Positions 26,322 to 34,573 are shown, counted from the stretch's first letter. The stretch is 64,000 bases of DNA from Deltaproteobacteria bacterium (GCA_029262415.1 JAJCZL010000012.1:17358-81357), one strand, 5' to 3'. Notes: generated by a model not told the origin, from the letters alone. Numbers and translations are program-made.

Positions 26322-26846
26322 GTGGGCGTACCCGTTGTCATTACTTCTCTGGCGCTGTCCACCGCCTTGCTCGGTTGCAGTCTGTCGGGCCCCCAGCCCC
26401 CACCTGCCGGTGCGCATACACAAGCAGCTGTCGGCCCGGGTTACGTCGAGTTCTACACCGATCATTCCCGGAGCGATGACAGCACCGCGATTCACGTCTA
26501 TCGAGTGGTCGAAGGAGAGCGCGAGGCCCACCTTGGGCGCGTCGTGCGGGGAATCTATCGCGGCCAGGGCGTGAGCGAGGTTCCCGCCGGCGAGCAGCTG
26601 TTCGTTCTACGCTCCGGCCCGGCGATGCGTCTGATCAGGGCCCGGGTCGAGCCGGGTATGCTCACCCCGGTCGAGGTCATCATTGACGAACGCGACCTCG
26701 GCTCGGGATTTGAGATCACCACCACCTATTTCGAGTTAGCCGCCGTCCCCGAGCCGCCCGTGCCGCTGCCGAGCGGGGAAGACAAACTGCCGGGCAGCGG
26801 GTGCGTCGGTATCCGCAGGGCGCTCGCCGCTTGCAGCATGCGTTGA
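26322..26846 (+). CDS. Putative lipoprotein of unknown function
   Basis: 174 residues from the GTG at 26322. It opens with a short hydrophobic stretch ending in a lipobox, LSTALLGCSLSG. The mature part has beta-strand-like segments such as GYVEFYTDHSRSDDSTAIHV, PAGEQLFVLRSGPAMRLIRA and FEITTTYFELAAVPEPPVPL. I do not recognise a family; the pattern suits a small outer- or inner-membrane lipoprotein. The last 40 codons run antisense through the toxin remnant, so the natural end may once have been earlier. The ribosome site is too close to the GTG to settle the start. Confidence 0.55.
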   Translation: MGVPVVITSLALSTALLGCSLSGPQPPPAGAHTQAAVGPGYVEFYTDHSRSDDSTAIHVYRVVEGEREAHLGRVVRGIYRGQGVSEVPAGEQLFVLRSGPAMRLIRARVEPGMLTPVEVIIDERDLGSGFEITTTYFELAAVPEPPVPLPSGEDKLPGSGCVGIRRALAACSMR

Positions 26847-27004
26847 TCGTAGGAGGCGAGCACCGGCGCTTGGCTGTTGGCCCTCAGGAACTCGATTGAT
26901 GCGAGATGCAGCGCATCCAATGTTCGAAGCGGAGAAGAAAGCGGCGAGAGTGCTCGTTCGAGAACACGCGGTGAGAGTTCAAGCAGTGCAAGTTTGCTGA
27001 GCAC
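26726..27004 (-). pseudogene. VapC-type PIN toxin remnant lacking its N-terminus
   Basis: The frame encodes 92 residues whose first 65 match the C-terminal half of a PIN-domain toxin: LALLELSPRVLERALSPL, LRTLDALHLASIEFLRA and VLASYDQRMLQAA. The first half, with the conserved Asp of a usual YLDTSALVKL opening, is missing. The reading frame starts inside the end of the antitoxin gene, which suggests a deletion that joined the antitoxin tail to mid-toxin. The last 20 residues are an unrelated Gly/Ser-rich run-on that overlaps the convergent lipoprotein gene. Without the N-terminal acidic residue it should not cut RNA. Confidence 0.75.
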
Positions 27005-27302
27005 GCTTGGGGCGGCCGCCGCGATCTTCGTCGAGCCAGGAGAGGATGTCTTCGAGGTCTGCGCTTGGCTCGCCCATGGTCGGCGGCCCCGATCCCGGCT
27101 TAGCCGCGGGAGTCAGCCAACCTTGATTCACCATATCGGCGACCGCCGCACCGGAAACCCAAGGGCCTCGGCCCTCCCGCGGTGGACACAGCTCGGCGAC
27201 AACCCGGTCGCGGTCGGTTACTAACACGGTTTCGCCCGATGCTGCTAAGCGTACGTACTCACTGAGCTTGTTCTTAAGGACTTTGATGCCTACCGCGCGC
27301 AT
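26979..27302 (-). CDS. Phd/YefM-type antitoxin
   Basis: 107 residues from ATG 27302. The N-terminus MRAVGIKVLKNKLSEYVRLA followed by GETVLVTDRDRVVAELCPP is the Phd/YefM DNA-binding fold paired with VapC-type toxins. The C-terminal toxin-binding tail (about residues 45-95) seems complete to DILSWLDEDRGGR, but the last residues look like run-on sequence after the deletion in the toxin. A perfect 20-bp palindrome lies eight bases upstream and is the likely operator, so the antitoxin may still regulate itself. Confidence 0.85.
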   Translation of the reverse strand: MRAVGIKVLKNKLSEYVRLAASGETVLVTDRDRVVAELCPPREGRGPWVSGAAVADMVNQGWLTPAAKPGSGPPTMGEPSADLEDILSWLDEDRGGRPKRAQQTCTA

Positions 27303-27310
27303 TGAGCAGT

Positions 27311-27330
27311 TGTAGCTACTAGTAGCTACA
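27311..27330. promoter_or_regulatory. Perfect 20-bp palindromic operator of the toxin-antitoxin locus
   Basis: TGTAGCTACTAGTAGCTACA is a perfect inverted repeat made of two GTAGCTAC octamers that are themselves palindromic. It starts eight bases upstream of the antitoxin ATG on the minus strand. Phd/YefM antitoxins bind palindromes in this position to repress their own operon. Confidence 0.8.
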
Positions 27331-27480
27331 CAACCAACCCAATTCGGATTGCGCTTCGTCATACCACTGAGACTCTACAGTCGGCCGACCGCGATCAATC
27401 CCACACCTGTCATGTCCAACGGGTGGCCGCCGGGCTCAGTTCCGACGGCGGGGAGGCCCGGGCGGCGTCATAATGGGCGT

Positions 27481-28146
27481 ATGGACAGCGGTTGCGATTC
27501 GACGTTTGTCATCGAGTCTGAGGTGACGCGTGAACTCCTCGATCAGACGATCGAGGATCTGACTGTCGCAGGTATATCCCAGAACCGTAACTTCTCAGAC
27601 GCAATGGATCCCTTCGGGGTCTGGCGCGTACCGGGACGCCGCGAGCGACTCGATCGATTCGCTACCGTGCTTGGAATGACCGGGTTTACACTCAGCTTGG
27701 TGCTGGCGGTAGTGCTGACATTGGCCTGCCGGTCGCCGTTGATGGGATTCGCGTTTGCCGCCGCTTTCATCGCCGTCACCTCGGGGATCCGTGGGATGGC
27801 GAAGTGGCGAATCAAGATCATGGCTTGGACCGACAAACGCATCGCCGCAAAGATGCAGCAGTCGCTCAAGTGGCTCACCGACACCGCGCCTCTCGGCGTG
27901 CGCTATAGCGTCGCGCCGGATTCAACATGCAGTACCGAGTGGGTCAAGGACGGCGCGATCGTGCGCAGTTGGCAGCGCGTACTGAAAGAGCTGCCGGTCT
28001 GCTATGCCGGCCGCACGGCGCTGTTCATGTACGCGACCGGGCGAGCGCAAAAGTGCCAAGCGGTTTTACTCGCCGTAAGCAAGAAAGACCGCGAACGGAT
28101 TCTCTCGGCGTTGGGAATCACGGCCTGCTCGGTCGAGCCCGCCTAG
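27481..28146 (+). CDS. Hypothetical protein with two membrane helices
   Basis: 221 residues from ATG 27481; the open frame upstream covers the antitoxin promoter and is rejected. The N-terminal 55 residues are hydrophilic (VTRELLDQTIEDLTVAG). Two adjacent hydrophobic stretches follow, FTLSLVLAVVLTLACRSPLM and GFAFAAAFIAVTSGI. The C-terminal 120 residues are soluble, with VRYSVAPDSTCSTEWVKDG and VCYAGRTALFMYATGRAQ. No family recognised. The soluble tail could face the cytoplasm as a binding domain, but this is speculative. Confidence 0.65.
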   Translation: MDSGCDSTFVIESEVTRELLDQTIEDLTVAGISQNRNFSDAMDPFGVWRVPGRRERLDRFATVLGMTGFTLSLVLAVVLTLACRSPLMGFAFAAAFIAVTSGIRGMAKWRIKIMAWTDKRIAAKMQQSLKWLTDTAPLGVRYSVAPDSTCSTEWVKDGAIVRSWQRVLKELPVCYAGRTALFMYATGRAQKCQAVLLAVSKKDRERILSALGITACSVEPA

Positions 28147-28201
28147 CCGACTGACCCAAGACTGCTCAAAGTTTCAGAGGCGCTGATGTAGACCCGTCGG
28201 C

Positions 28202-28351
28202 ATGAGCGAGGCGGAGCGGTTCAAGCGGTACGATCAGGCTCAAGTTCAGCTATTCCCTGCGCATCTGAGCGAGGGGCTCGACGCGGGCGATCCGGTCTTC
28301 TTCCTTGACGACGTGGTCGAGGATCTCGAGCCGGCGGCGTTCGCAAGATGC
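28202..28351 (+). pseudogene. Transposase N-terminal fragment (IS1182-like)
   Basis: About 50 codons starting ATG with RFKRYDQAQVQLFPAHLSEG and FFLDDVVEDLEPAAF, which resembles the conserved N-terminus of IS1182/IS5-superfamily transposases. The similarity ends abruptly, and the rest of the frame is unrelated and runs through a 20-bp palindrome. No DDE catalytic region follows, so this is insertion-sequence debris. Confidence 0.6.
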
Positions 28352-28379
28352 GAGACACCGTCAATGACAGGCCCGGCTG

Positions 28380-28399
28380 CACATTCCGCGCGGAATGTG
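28380..28399. repeat. 20-bp perfect palindrome, copy 1
   Basis: CACATTCCGCGCGGAATGTG reads the same on both strands. The 20-mer starting one base earlier, GCACATTCCGCGCGGAATGT, occurs again near 63736. Both copies lie within about 150 bases of transposase fragments. Confidence 0.85.
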
Positions 28400-28549
28400 G
28401 AACCTCCAAGACCCGCCGCGCAGCCTTGCTCGACGGTCTCGCGCTCGATTTCGCCACATCACTGACCAACTGGCCCGGGCGGGTGAGTCTTGAGTCGGTC
28501 TAGCCAGCGGTGCGTGACGCTCCGGCCCCGTTAGCGATCCTTTGAGACA

Positions 28550-28583
28550 CAAAAACGGCCGGGCAGAGATGCCCGGCCATTTT
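28550..28583 (-). terminator. Rho-independent terminator of the exported-protein gene
   Basis: An 8-bp GC-only stem GGCCGGGC/GCCCGGCC with a six-base loop, followed on the minus strand by GTTTTTG. It lies 73 bases past the stop of the exported protein at 28657. A run of TTTT on the other side could also let it work for the plus strand. Confidence 0.88.
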
Positions 28584-28656
28584 CCGGCAAGTGGACTTTC
28601 CGTTAACTTCGCCGCACCGCGCTTCTTATGTCGGGTCGCCGCGACTTCGGCTTAGC

Positions 28657-29205
28657 TTACTTCTTCTTCAGCATCTCGACCGACAACGTAGCGCTGGTCG
28701 GGATGCCCGCGATAAACGGGTTGGTACTCGGGCCTGCCGATAGCGTCACCACCAGCGGTGCTTTGACGAACAGGCCGGGGTTGGCGGCTTCGGCGGCGTC
28801 GATGTCGATCAGCCAGGTGCCCGACACGGTACAGCCTTCCGCGATACTGCCAAATGGGCCGCTGAACAAGTCGCTGCCGCAGTCCTGGACGGCGCCGAAA
28901 GGCGGGGTGCCGGTCGTCGGATCGGCGGCGATGCCGTTGACGTCGATGAACGCGTTGAGGGTCCATGGAGCGAACGGCGCGAACAGTTCGCTGGTGACCA
29001 TGACGTTGATCTCGAGAACGTTCTTCTTCTTGCCCTTGGCGATGGTGCCGACGAGAACCGCGGCCCCGGGGGTGGCGGGCAGCGGAATCGCCGTTGCCGT
29101 GTGGAACGACGTCTTCTTTCCGTCGAAAGCGACCTGGGCATCGGCGGGTACGGACCAGGCCGCGATCAGGGCCGCGGCGGTCGCTACGAGAGCTAGCTTC
29201 TTCAT
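28657..29205 (-). CDS. Small exported protein of unknown function
   Basis: 182 residues. A classical signal peptide (MKKLALVATAAALIAAWSVP, then ADAQVAF) predicts export with cleavage after ADA. The mature part has TSFHTATAIPLPATPGA, KKKNVLEINVMVTSELF and WLIDIDAAEAANPGLF, and is beta-rich. Two cysteines (QDCGSD and EGCTVS) may form a disulfide. No family recognised. The ribosome site TAAGGAGG seven bases from the ATG is the strongest in the window, and the gene has a promoter candidate and a strong terminator. This suggests a well-expressed single-gene unit. Confidence 0.8.
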   Translation of the reverse strand: MKKLALVATAAALIAAWSVPADAQVAFDGKKTSFHTATAIPLPATPGAAVLVGTIAKGKKKNVLEINVMVTSELFAPFAPWTLNAFIDVNGIAADPTTGTPPFGAVQDCGSDLFSGPFGSIAEGCTVSGTWLIDIDAAEAANPGLFVKAPLVVTLSAGPSTNPFIAGIPTSATLSVEMLKKK

Positions 29206-29544
29206 ACTGGTACCTCCTTACTCCGAGCCGCGCTCCCGTTGCCCCACGAGTATTTGCCCCTCCCCATCGATGTCCGTTGATTTAGTGCCGGACTTGGCCC
29301 GAGCAAGGGCCCTCGCGGCGGGCGGGTTTTTCAGCGAACTCAGCTCGTCCTGAGCGGCTAATGAGCCCTTGGGTTCGCTTTGTCAACAGCAAGTAGCGAA
29401 CCGGGCACGACAAGGCTGATATGTCCGAAACCGGGACGAAGTGGGAGACCAAAACCCATCTATATGGGGTGCAGCGGGCCGCCAGTGGCGCCGTCGGCGG
29501 GTCAATCCGCTGCGCGCTTCCGGCAGCGCCATAACCACCGAATC
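29206..29544. other. Intergenic region upstream of the exported-protein gene
   Basis: About 340 bases between the exported protein start and the metG stop. It contains the promoter candidate at 29358-29386 on the minus strand. The part next to metG (29400-29544) shows no recognisable gene, hairpin with T-run or repeat. Confidence 0.5.
29358..29386 (-). promoter_or_regulatory. Candidate promoter of the exported-protein gene
   Basis: On the minus strand a perfect TTGACA (29386-29381) is followed after 17 bases by CATTAG (29363-29358). The -10 match is weak but the -35 match is perfect, and the untranslated leader would be about 145 bases. Confidence 0.45.
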
Positions 29545-31101
29545 CTAGGTGGTCTCTAGGCGTGGGAACAGCGGCTCAGGTTTGCCGACGGTGTGGCCCG
29601 GCGGATAGAACTCGCCCCATTTCGGCGCCGCATCGGCCAGCGACAGCGCCGCGTCCCAAGCCGTATCGCCGCCGGCGGGGCGGCCGAGCATTGCGGCGAT
29701 TCGCTCGGATGTCTCAGGCATGAACGGGGCGATCATGCGTGCGGCGTCGCGCAACGCGTCGCAAAGTGTTGCGAGGATCGCGCCCACGCGCGGGTGTGCC
29801 GACTCGTCTTTCCATTTTTTGAACGGCGCTTCTTCTACGATGTACTTGTCGCAGGCGTTGAACGCTTTCCAGATTTCTTCGAGCGCCAAGTGGAAGGCGA
29901 GTCCTTCCATCTGGCTCTTCATCGCCGACTCGGCTTGGGTAAAGGCAGCGGCGAGTGCGCGGTCTTGCGGTGCGCCGTCGGCCGCTTGCACGACGCCGTC
30001 GAAGTATTTGTCCTGCATCGAGAGTACCCGGCTGGTCAGGTTGCCGAGGCCGTTTGAGAGATCTGCGTTAAAACGCGTGATGAAAGCGTCTTCGGTAAAA
30101 CTCGCGTCCGAGCCGAACGCCATTTCGCGCAGCAGGAAGTATCGGAAGCTGTCCAGGCCGAAACGTTCTTTCATCTCGAGCGGCCGGATGACGTTGCCGA
30201 GCGACTTAGACATCTTCGACTCGCCCATGTTCCAGTAGCCGTGGACGTTGAGGCGTTGGTAGACCGGGAAGCCGGCGGCCATCAGCATCGTCGGCCAAAA
30301 AACCGCGTGCGGTTTGAGGATATCCTTTGCTATGAAGTGTTGCGCGTGCGCCCAGCGCTGGTCTGCGCGCGCGGCATCAACGTGGCGGATGCCGCTCAGG
30401 TAGTTGAGCAGGGCATCGAACCATACGTAGGTGACGTAGTTAGGATCGAAGGGCATTTCGATGCCCCAAGTCAGGCGGCTCTTCGGTCGCGAGATGCACA
30501 GGTCTTCGAGCGGCTCGCGTAGCAGGCCGAGCACCTCGTTGCGGTAGCCGGCCGGGTGGATGAGGTCGGGGTGCTTCTCTAGGTGATCGCGCAGCCGGTC
30601 TTGGTATTTGCCCATGCGGAAGAAGTAATTCTCTTCCTTGATCCAAACCGGTTCGGTCTCGTGGTCGGGGCATTTACCGTCGATGAGTTCACGGTCGGCG
30701 TAGAACCGTTCGCACCCTGTGCAGTAGTTGCCTCCGTAATCGCCGAAGTAGATGTCACCGGCGTCGTAGACCCGCTGCAACACCTCGCGCACGAAAGCGA
30801 CGTGGTAGTCATCGGTCGTGCGGATGAAATGGTCGTAGGTGATGCCGCAGGTATCCCACGTTGAGCGGAAGATCGCGCTGATGCGATCGGCATACTCGTG
30901 TGGGCTCGCATGGTTCTTTTCGGCGGCCGCGGCGATCTTGTCGCCGTGCTCGTCGGTGCCGGTCAGAAAGAATACGTCGCGTCCCATCGCGCGCTGGTAG
31001 CGCGCGAGCGTGTCCACGACCACGGTGGTGTAGGTATGGCCGAGATGAGGCTCGGCGTTCACGTAGTAGAGCGGGGTGGTCAGGTAAACTGTATCGGGCA
31101 T
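29545..31101 (-). CDS. metG: Methionyl-tRNA synthetase
   Basis: 518 residues, the short MetG form without the C-terminal tRNA-binding (EMAP/Trbp111) domain. The class I HIGH-like motif is NAEPHLGHTYTTV, and the KMSKS loop is SKMSKSLGN. The zinc knuckle has NYCTGCERFYADRELIDGKCPDH with three cysteines and a histidine. The anticodon helix bundle starts near FNADLSNGLGNLTSRVL. It charges initiator and elongator tRNA-Met. Its ATG directly abuts the holB stop with no gap, with GAGG just upstream, so it is translated with the holB-tmk operon. Confidence 0.97.
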   Translation of the reverse strand: MPDTVYLTTPLYYVNAEPHLGHTYTTVVVDTLARYQRAMGRDVFFLTGTDEHGDKIAAAAEKNHASPHEYADRISAIFRSTWDTCGITYDHFIRTTDDYHVAFVREVLQRVYDAGDIYFGDYGGNYCTGCERFYADRELIDGKCPDHETEPVWIKEENYFFRMGKYQDRLRDHLEKHPDLIHPAGYRNEVLGLLREPLEDLCISRPKSRLTWGIEMPFDPNYVTYVWFDALLNYLSGIRHVDAARADQRWAHAQHFIAKDILKPHAVFWPTMLMAAGFPVYQRLNVHGYWNMGESKMSKSLGNVIRPLEMKERFGLDSFRYFLLREMAFGSDASFTEDAFITRFNADLSNGLGNLTSRVLSMQDKYFDGVVQAADGAPQDRALAAAFTQAESAMKSQMEGLAFHLALEEIWKAFNACDKYIVEEAPFKKWKDESAHPRVGAILATLCDALRDAARMIAPFMPETSERIAAMLGRPAGGDTAWDAALSLADAAPKWGEFYPPGHTVGKPEPLFPRLETT

Positions 31102-32082
31102 CTAACCTCGGACATCGAGCAGCATATCGCGGATGGCGACCTTGGCGTTGACGCCGGCAGCGAGCATACGGATAGTCGCGCTGGTGCGCTCGGCTTGTGC
31201 CACCAGTGTAGCGGTTTCCGGGGCGTTGGCGCGAGCGGCGCTGCGCGCCTTTTGCATTTGCCAATAGAACAGCACGAGCAAGTTCTCGTCGCGGTTGCCG
31301 CTTTTCTCTGCGAGTTGCCGGGTCAGCTCTTCGAGGTCGGCGAACGGGTCCTTGCGCAGCGCTTCGAAAGCCTCGATCAACTCTTCTCGCGCGGCCAAGG
31401 CTTCTTCGTCGAGCGCCAAGGCACGCGCGGCGCTACCCTCGCATGCGGCGACCCGCGCCTTATGCTCGGCCGGCGGTACGCCCGCTGCCTCGAGAATCGA
31501 CAGTAGCGGGGCTTCGCTGAGCGCGTCGAAGCGCAACACCTGGCAGCGCGAACGCACCGTTGCGAGCAGGCCTCCGACTGCAGGCGTTATCAGTACGATG
31601 ACGGCATGCCCCGGCGGCTCTTCGAGTAACTTGAGCATCGCGTTCTGTGCTTCAAAGCTGAGCAGGTGGGCGCCGCGAATGACGCTGAAGCGCGGCCCGG
31701 AGTGCTGCGCGCGCAGCGACATCTTACGGATCAATTCACGAACCGGATCGATGCCGATCTTCTTGCCCTGCCCTTCGGACTCGAGGACGACGACGTCCGG
31801 ATGGGATCCGGCCATTATTTGTCTGCACGAGGGGCATTCGCCGCAGCCACCGTGGCGCTCGCATTTGAGTTCTTGCGCCCACCACATCGCCATCGTGTGT
31901 TTGCCGATCCCGTCGGGACCCGCGAACACGTAGGCGTGGTGAAGTGCGACGGGCGTGCCGGTGCGGACTGCCATCGCCAGCTTGGTGAGCCGCTCACGTA
32001 CGACGTCGTGGCCGCAGGGGGCCAGACCGCGCGGTACGTAGCGCGCTTTCTGCAGCTCTTTCGCTTTCTTCTTGCTTGCCAA
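31102..32082 (-). CDS. holB: DNA polymerase III delta-prime subunit
   Basis: 326 residues. The P-loop is GPDGIGKHTMAMW, the zinc module is CERHGGCGECPSC, and the sensor region is HLLSFEAQNAMLKLLEEPP, followed by RSRCQVLRF, all typical of clamp-loader delta-prime. It loads the beta sliding clamp onto DNA with the tau/gamma and delta subunits. The N-terminal 25 residues are unusually basic (MASKKKAKELQKARY) compared with relatives. It lies 12 bp after tmk and directly before metG, an arrangement common in deltaproteobacteria and Firmicutes. Confidence 0.93.
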   Translation of the reverse strand: MASKKKAKELQKARYVPRGLAPCGHDVVRERLTKLAMAVRTGTPVALHHAYVFAGPDGIGKHTMAMWWAQELKCERHGGCGECPSCRQIMAGSHPDVVVLESEGQGKKIGIDPVRELIRKMSLRAQHSGPRFSVIRGAHLLSFEAQNAMLKLLEEPPGHAVIVLITPAVGGLLATVRSRCQVLRFDALSEAPLLSILEAAGVPPAEHKARVAACEGSAARALALDEEALAAREELIEAFEALRKDPFADLEELTRQLAEKSGNRDENLLVLFYWQMQKARSAARANAPETATLVAQAERTSATIRMLAAGVNAKVAIRDMLLDVRG

Positions 32083-32094
32083 CTCTTTGTCTCG

Positions 32095-32727
32095 TCAAGC
32101 GAGTCGCGCGAGTACGGTCTTTGCGATATCCGCAGCGATCTCTTCTATAGCGCGGTTCGCGTCGATGCGGACGAATCTTTCCTTGTTGCGTGCGGCCAGC
32201 CGGGCGAACCCGTCATGGATGCGCCGGTGAAATGCGAGCGGCTCGGCTTCGAAGCGGTCGCCGGGACCACCGCTGAGCTTTTGCGCGCGCGACAGACCGG
32301 CCTCCATGTCGACATCGAGCCACAAGGTCAGATCGGGAGCCAACTCGCGCGAAGCCCAAGCGTTCCAGGTCTCGAGCATCTCAAGGTCATGGCCGCGGCC
32401 GTAGCCCTGGTAGGCCAGCGTTGAGTCGCTGTAGCGGTCGCAGACGACGACGGCGCCGCTCGCGAGCGCCGGTTTGATGACAGTGGCCACGTGCTGTGCG
32501 CGGTCGGCGAGAAACAGCAACAGCTCGGCGCGCGGGTCGAGCTTGGACTCGGGGTCGGCGAGTAAACGGCGGATTTCAACCGTAAGCGGTGTGCCGCCGG
32601 GCTCACGGGTGGCCACGACCTGATGTCCGGCCTCGCGAAGCCTCTTTGCCAAAAGCTTGCTCTGTGTGGTTTTTCCACACCCCTCGGTCCCCTCCAGTGT
32701 CACAAAAAGCCGCACGACGCGGAGCAT
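32095..32727 (-). CDS. tmk: Thymidylate kinase
   Basis: 210 residues from ATG 32727. The P-loop is FVTLEGTEGCGKTTQSKLL, the DR(Y/H) motif is VVVCDRYSDSTLAYQGYGRG, and the lid region carries SRAQKLSGGPGDRFE. It phosphorylates dTMP to dTDP in the cytoplasm. The Arg-Glu-Pro-Gly-Gly-Thr motif (ATREPGGTPL) is intact. The gene sits 29 bp after the pilX-like minor pilin gene and before holB, so pilus and DNA-replication genes probably share a transcript. Confidence 0.95.
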   Translation of the reverse strand: MLRVVRLFVTLEGTEGCGKTTQSKLLAKRLREAGHQVVATREPGGTPLTVEIRRLLADPESKLDPRAELLLFLADRAQHVATVIKPALASGAVVVCDRYSDSTLAYQGYGRGHDLEMLETWNAWASRELAPDLTLWLDVDMEAGLSRAQKLSGGPGDRFEAEPLAFHRRIHDGFARLAARNKERFVRIDANRAIEEIAADIAKTVLARLA

Positions 32728-32756
32728 TAGCCGCCGGGGGTGAAATCGCAAGCCCG

Positions 32757-33125
32757 TTACGCAAACGGAACCGTCGGAGTGCACCAGCCCTCAGCCGCTA
32801 CCGGTCGGTAGGCGCGGGCGGCGGCGCCTCGGCACTCGGCCGCGGCGACCAGTCGGCATCGTTGGTCGGCGGGCAAAGCGACGACGCCGTGCACGCGGTC
32901 GCGACCCAGTGTAAGCGAGAACGTTTGCGTGCCGCCGCGCGCCGGTGCGCCGGGTTGTGCGAGTTCAAGCATCGAGAGTGCTGCGTAGTGGGCGCACAAA
33001 GAGGCATGGCGGACGGCGTGGGCGCGAGCGGCGTTGTGTGCGATCGATGTGAGCGTCAACGAGGCAGCGCCGAGTGCGCCTCCTATCACTGCAGTGATGA
33101 GCAGCGTCGATCCGCGTTCGCTCAT
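32757..33125 (-). CDS. PilX-like minor pilin, last of four
   Basis: 122 residues starting MSERGSTLLITAVIGGALGA. The glycine before STLL marks a prepilin-peptidase site, and the following hydrophobic helix is pilin-like, but position 5 of the mature chain is not Glu, as in PilX/GspK-type subunits. The rest is a short soluble domain with cysteines in ADQRCRLVAAAECRG. The start ATG overlaps the preceding stop as ATGA. It should sit at the tip of a type IV pilus or type II pseudopilus. Assignment rests mainly on order and leader. Confidence 0.68.
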   Translation of the reverse strand: MSERGSTLLITAVIGGALGAASLTLTSIAHNAARAHAVRHASLCAHYAALSMLELAQPGAPARGGTQTFSLTLGRDRVHGVVALPADQRCRLVAAAECRGAAARAYRPVAAEGWCTPTVPFA

Positions 33126-33640
33126 GGGAGCGGGCGCGGGAGCGCGAACCAAGCGTGCGTGTTGGCGCCGGCGTTGTTGCCCCAGGCGAGTGCCAGCAGC
33201 GAGGCACGCGCCGGGTCACGCGTCGGAGCTCCCGATCGGTCGTATGCAGTAAGCGAGAACGCGCCGTCGGATCCTTCGGCCAACGCCATCGGCTGGCGCC
33301 CTATCTTGTGGATAAGCCGTGTGCTGTTTCTGCCTCGATTCAGATACAAGCCGATCGATTCACTGCTGCGGGTGTCGATGCGGCCGTTACCGTCAAGGTC
33401 GGCGTGAAAGGTGAGACCTTCTTGGCTGATGGCGAAGACCGGCGCGACGATGTCAGCACTTGCAGAGGCGGCATTGCGCGCGATGTCCACGAGTCGTTCG
33501 ACGTGAGCTGCGCTCTGGCGACTCGATGCGGCACGTTCGGCTTGATGGGCAACGATTGCGATTACCGCGATCTGTTGAACGAGCGCGGCCGACAGCAGAG
33601 CCTGAACTGCGATGGCGAAGGCTGCCTCGATGAGTTGCAC
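33122..33640 (-). CDS. PilW-like minor pilin
   Basis: 172 residues from a GTG with GAGG upstream, 12 bp after the previous gene. The N-terminus VQLIEAAFAIAVQALLSAAL is a pilin helix with the mature-position-5 Glu but an almost absent leader, so a slightly upstream or non-standard start, or a non-processed pilin, is possible. The soluble part includes FHADLDGNGRIDTR, a Ca-loop-like DxDxNG stretch, and a beta-rich end. Order in the cluster (FimT-PilV-PilW-PilX) is the standard minor pilin order and supports the call. Confidence 0.68.
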   Translation of the reverse strand: MQLIEAAFAIAVQALLSAALVQQIAVIAIVAHQAERAASSRQSAAHVERLVDIARNAASASADIVAPVFAISQEGLTFHADLDGNGRIDTRSSESIGLYLNRGRNSTRLIHKIGRQPMALAEGSDGAFSLTAYDRSGAPTRDPARASLLALAWGNNAGANTHAWFALPRPLP

Positions 33641-33652
33641 AGCCGTTATACC

Positions 33653-34006
33653 TCAGAGGCAGCCTGCCGGCGGTGAGGTGATGGTAGTGAGCACTACGGT
33701 GTCACGGTCGTCGCTACCTCGGCCGGCTTGGCTGCTAACCTCCGCGCGCAGCTCGACGGAGCTGCCGGCGGCGAGTTCTCGCAGCGAACAGCGCAGGCCT
33801 GGTGGGCAAGTGGAGGGAGGCGCACACGGCGCACCGCGTGCAGCCTCCAGCAGGTTACGGGCAGCCGCGAGCATGTCCTCGCGCCGTTCAACCGTAGCGA
33901 GCGTCCGCGTTACCTGCAGCGCAGCCTGCGCCGAGCCGTAAACGAGCAAGCCTGCGATACCAAGAGCGGCGCTGGTCTCCAGCAGAGAAGAGCCGCGCTC
34001 ACTCAT
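33653..34006 (-). CDS. PilV-like minor pilin
   Basis: 117 residues beginning MSERGSSLLETSAALGIAGL: a short basic leader, the peptidase glycine, SSLLE with Glu at mature position 5, and a hydrophobic helix. Paired cysteines in APCAPPSTCPPGLRCSL may form the disulfide loop seen in minor pilins. The start overlaps the FimT-like stop as ATGA. Confidence 0.72.
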   Translation of the reverse strand: MSERGSSLLETSAALGIAGLLVYGSAQAALQVTRTLATVERREDMLAAARNLLEAARGAPCAPPSTCPPGLRCSLRELAAGSSVELRAEVSSQAGRGSDDRDTVVLTTITSPPAGCL

Positions 34007-34416
34007 CGGATCATCCCTCTTTGATTGACGACCACGCTTGCCTCGCCGGCGCTACCGGATGCGGCGACTACCACGGTGGCATTGTCGGCGAGCCCGGTCG
34101 CAAAAAAGCGTACCCGGCCGCGCGCAGGTGCGCGCGCTACGTAGGTGCCCGCCGGCAAGCGCACCTCAGCACTGAGAACTGCCCCGCCGCCGGCGCGCGC
34201 GGGCCCTAGCGACCGGCTTCCGATTGCGAGTTCGACCGTCTCGGCGCGTGATGCCGCCTGCAGCCGGGCGTCGATCAACGCTTGTACCACCGTGCTCCGC
34301 GCAGCGTTGAGGTGCGAATTGGCGGCGAGCGAGTTCAGTCCGCTTAACGCAGCGGCGGCGACCATGGCCGAGATCGCCAGCGCTGCGAGTGTTTCCAGCA
34401 GGCTGAAGCCGCCCAT
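34003..34416 (-). CDS. GspH/FimT-like pseudopilin
   Basis: 137 residues from ATG 34416. MGGFSLLETLAALAISAMVA is a prepilin N-terminus with Glu at mature position 5. The C-terminal domain is beta-rich, ending VVVNQRGMIR; the NQRGxI pattern is typical of GspH/FimT. The leader is only three residues from this ATG, so the GTG at 34452 (leader of about 15) is a reasonable alternative. It is the first of four minor pilin genes preceding tmk-holB-metG. Confidence 0.8.
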   Translation of the reverse strand: MGGFSLLETLAALAISAMVAAAALSGLNSLAANSHLNAARSTVVQALIDARLQAASRAETVELAIGSRSLGPARAGGGAVLSAEVRLPAGTYVARAPARGRVRFFATGLADNATVVVAASGSAGEASVVVNQRGMIR

Positions 34417-34573
34417 CCGAAACTCGTCGCTTGAAGCCGGGCTGCGGTTCACGTGCTTGGTTTGGCATGTGGTGGACGGCCCGGTCAATGACAACTGAAT
34501 CATAGCGTCGAGTGCCCTTCCTGCGAGGACGCGGCAGATTGAACCATCTGTGGCGGGGCCATAGAACACCCGG

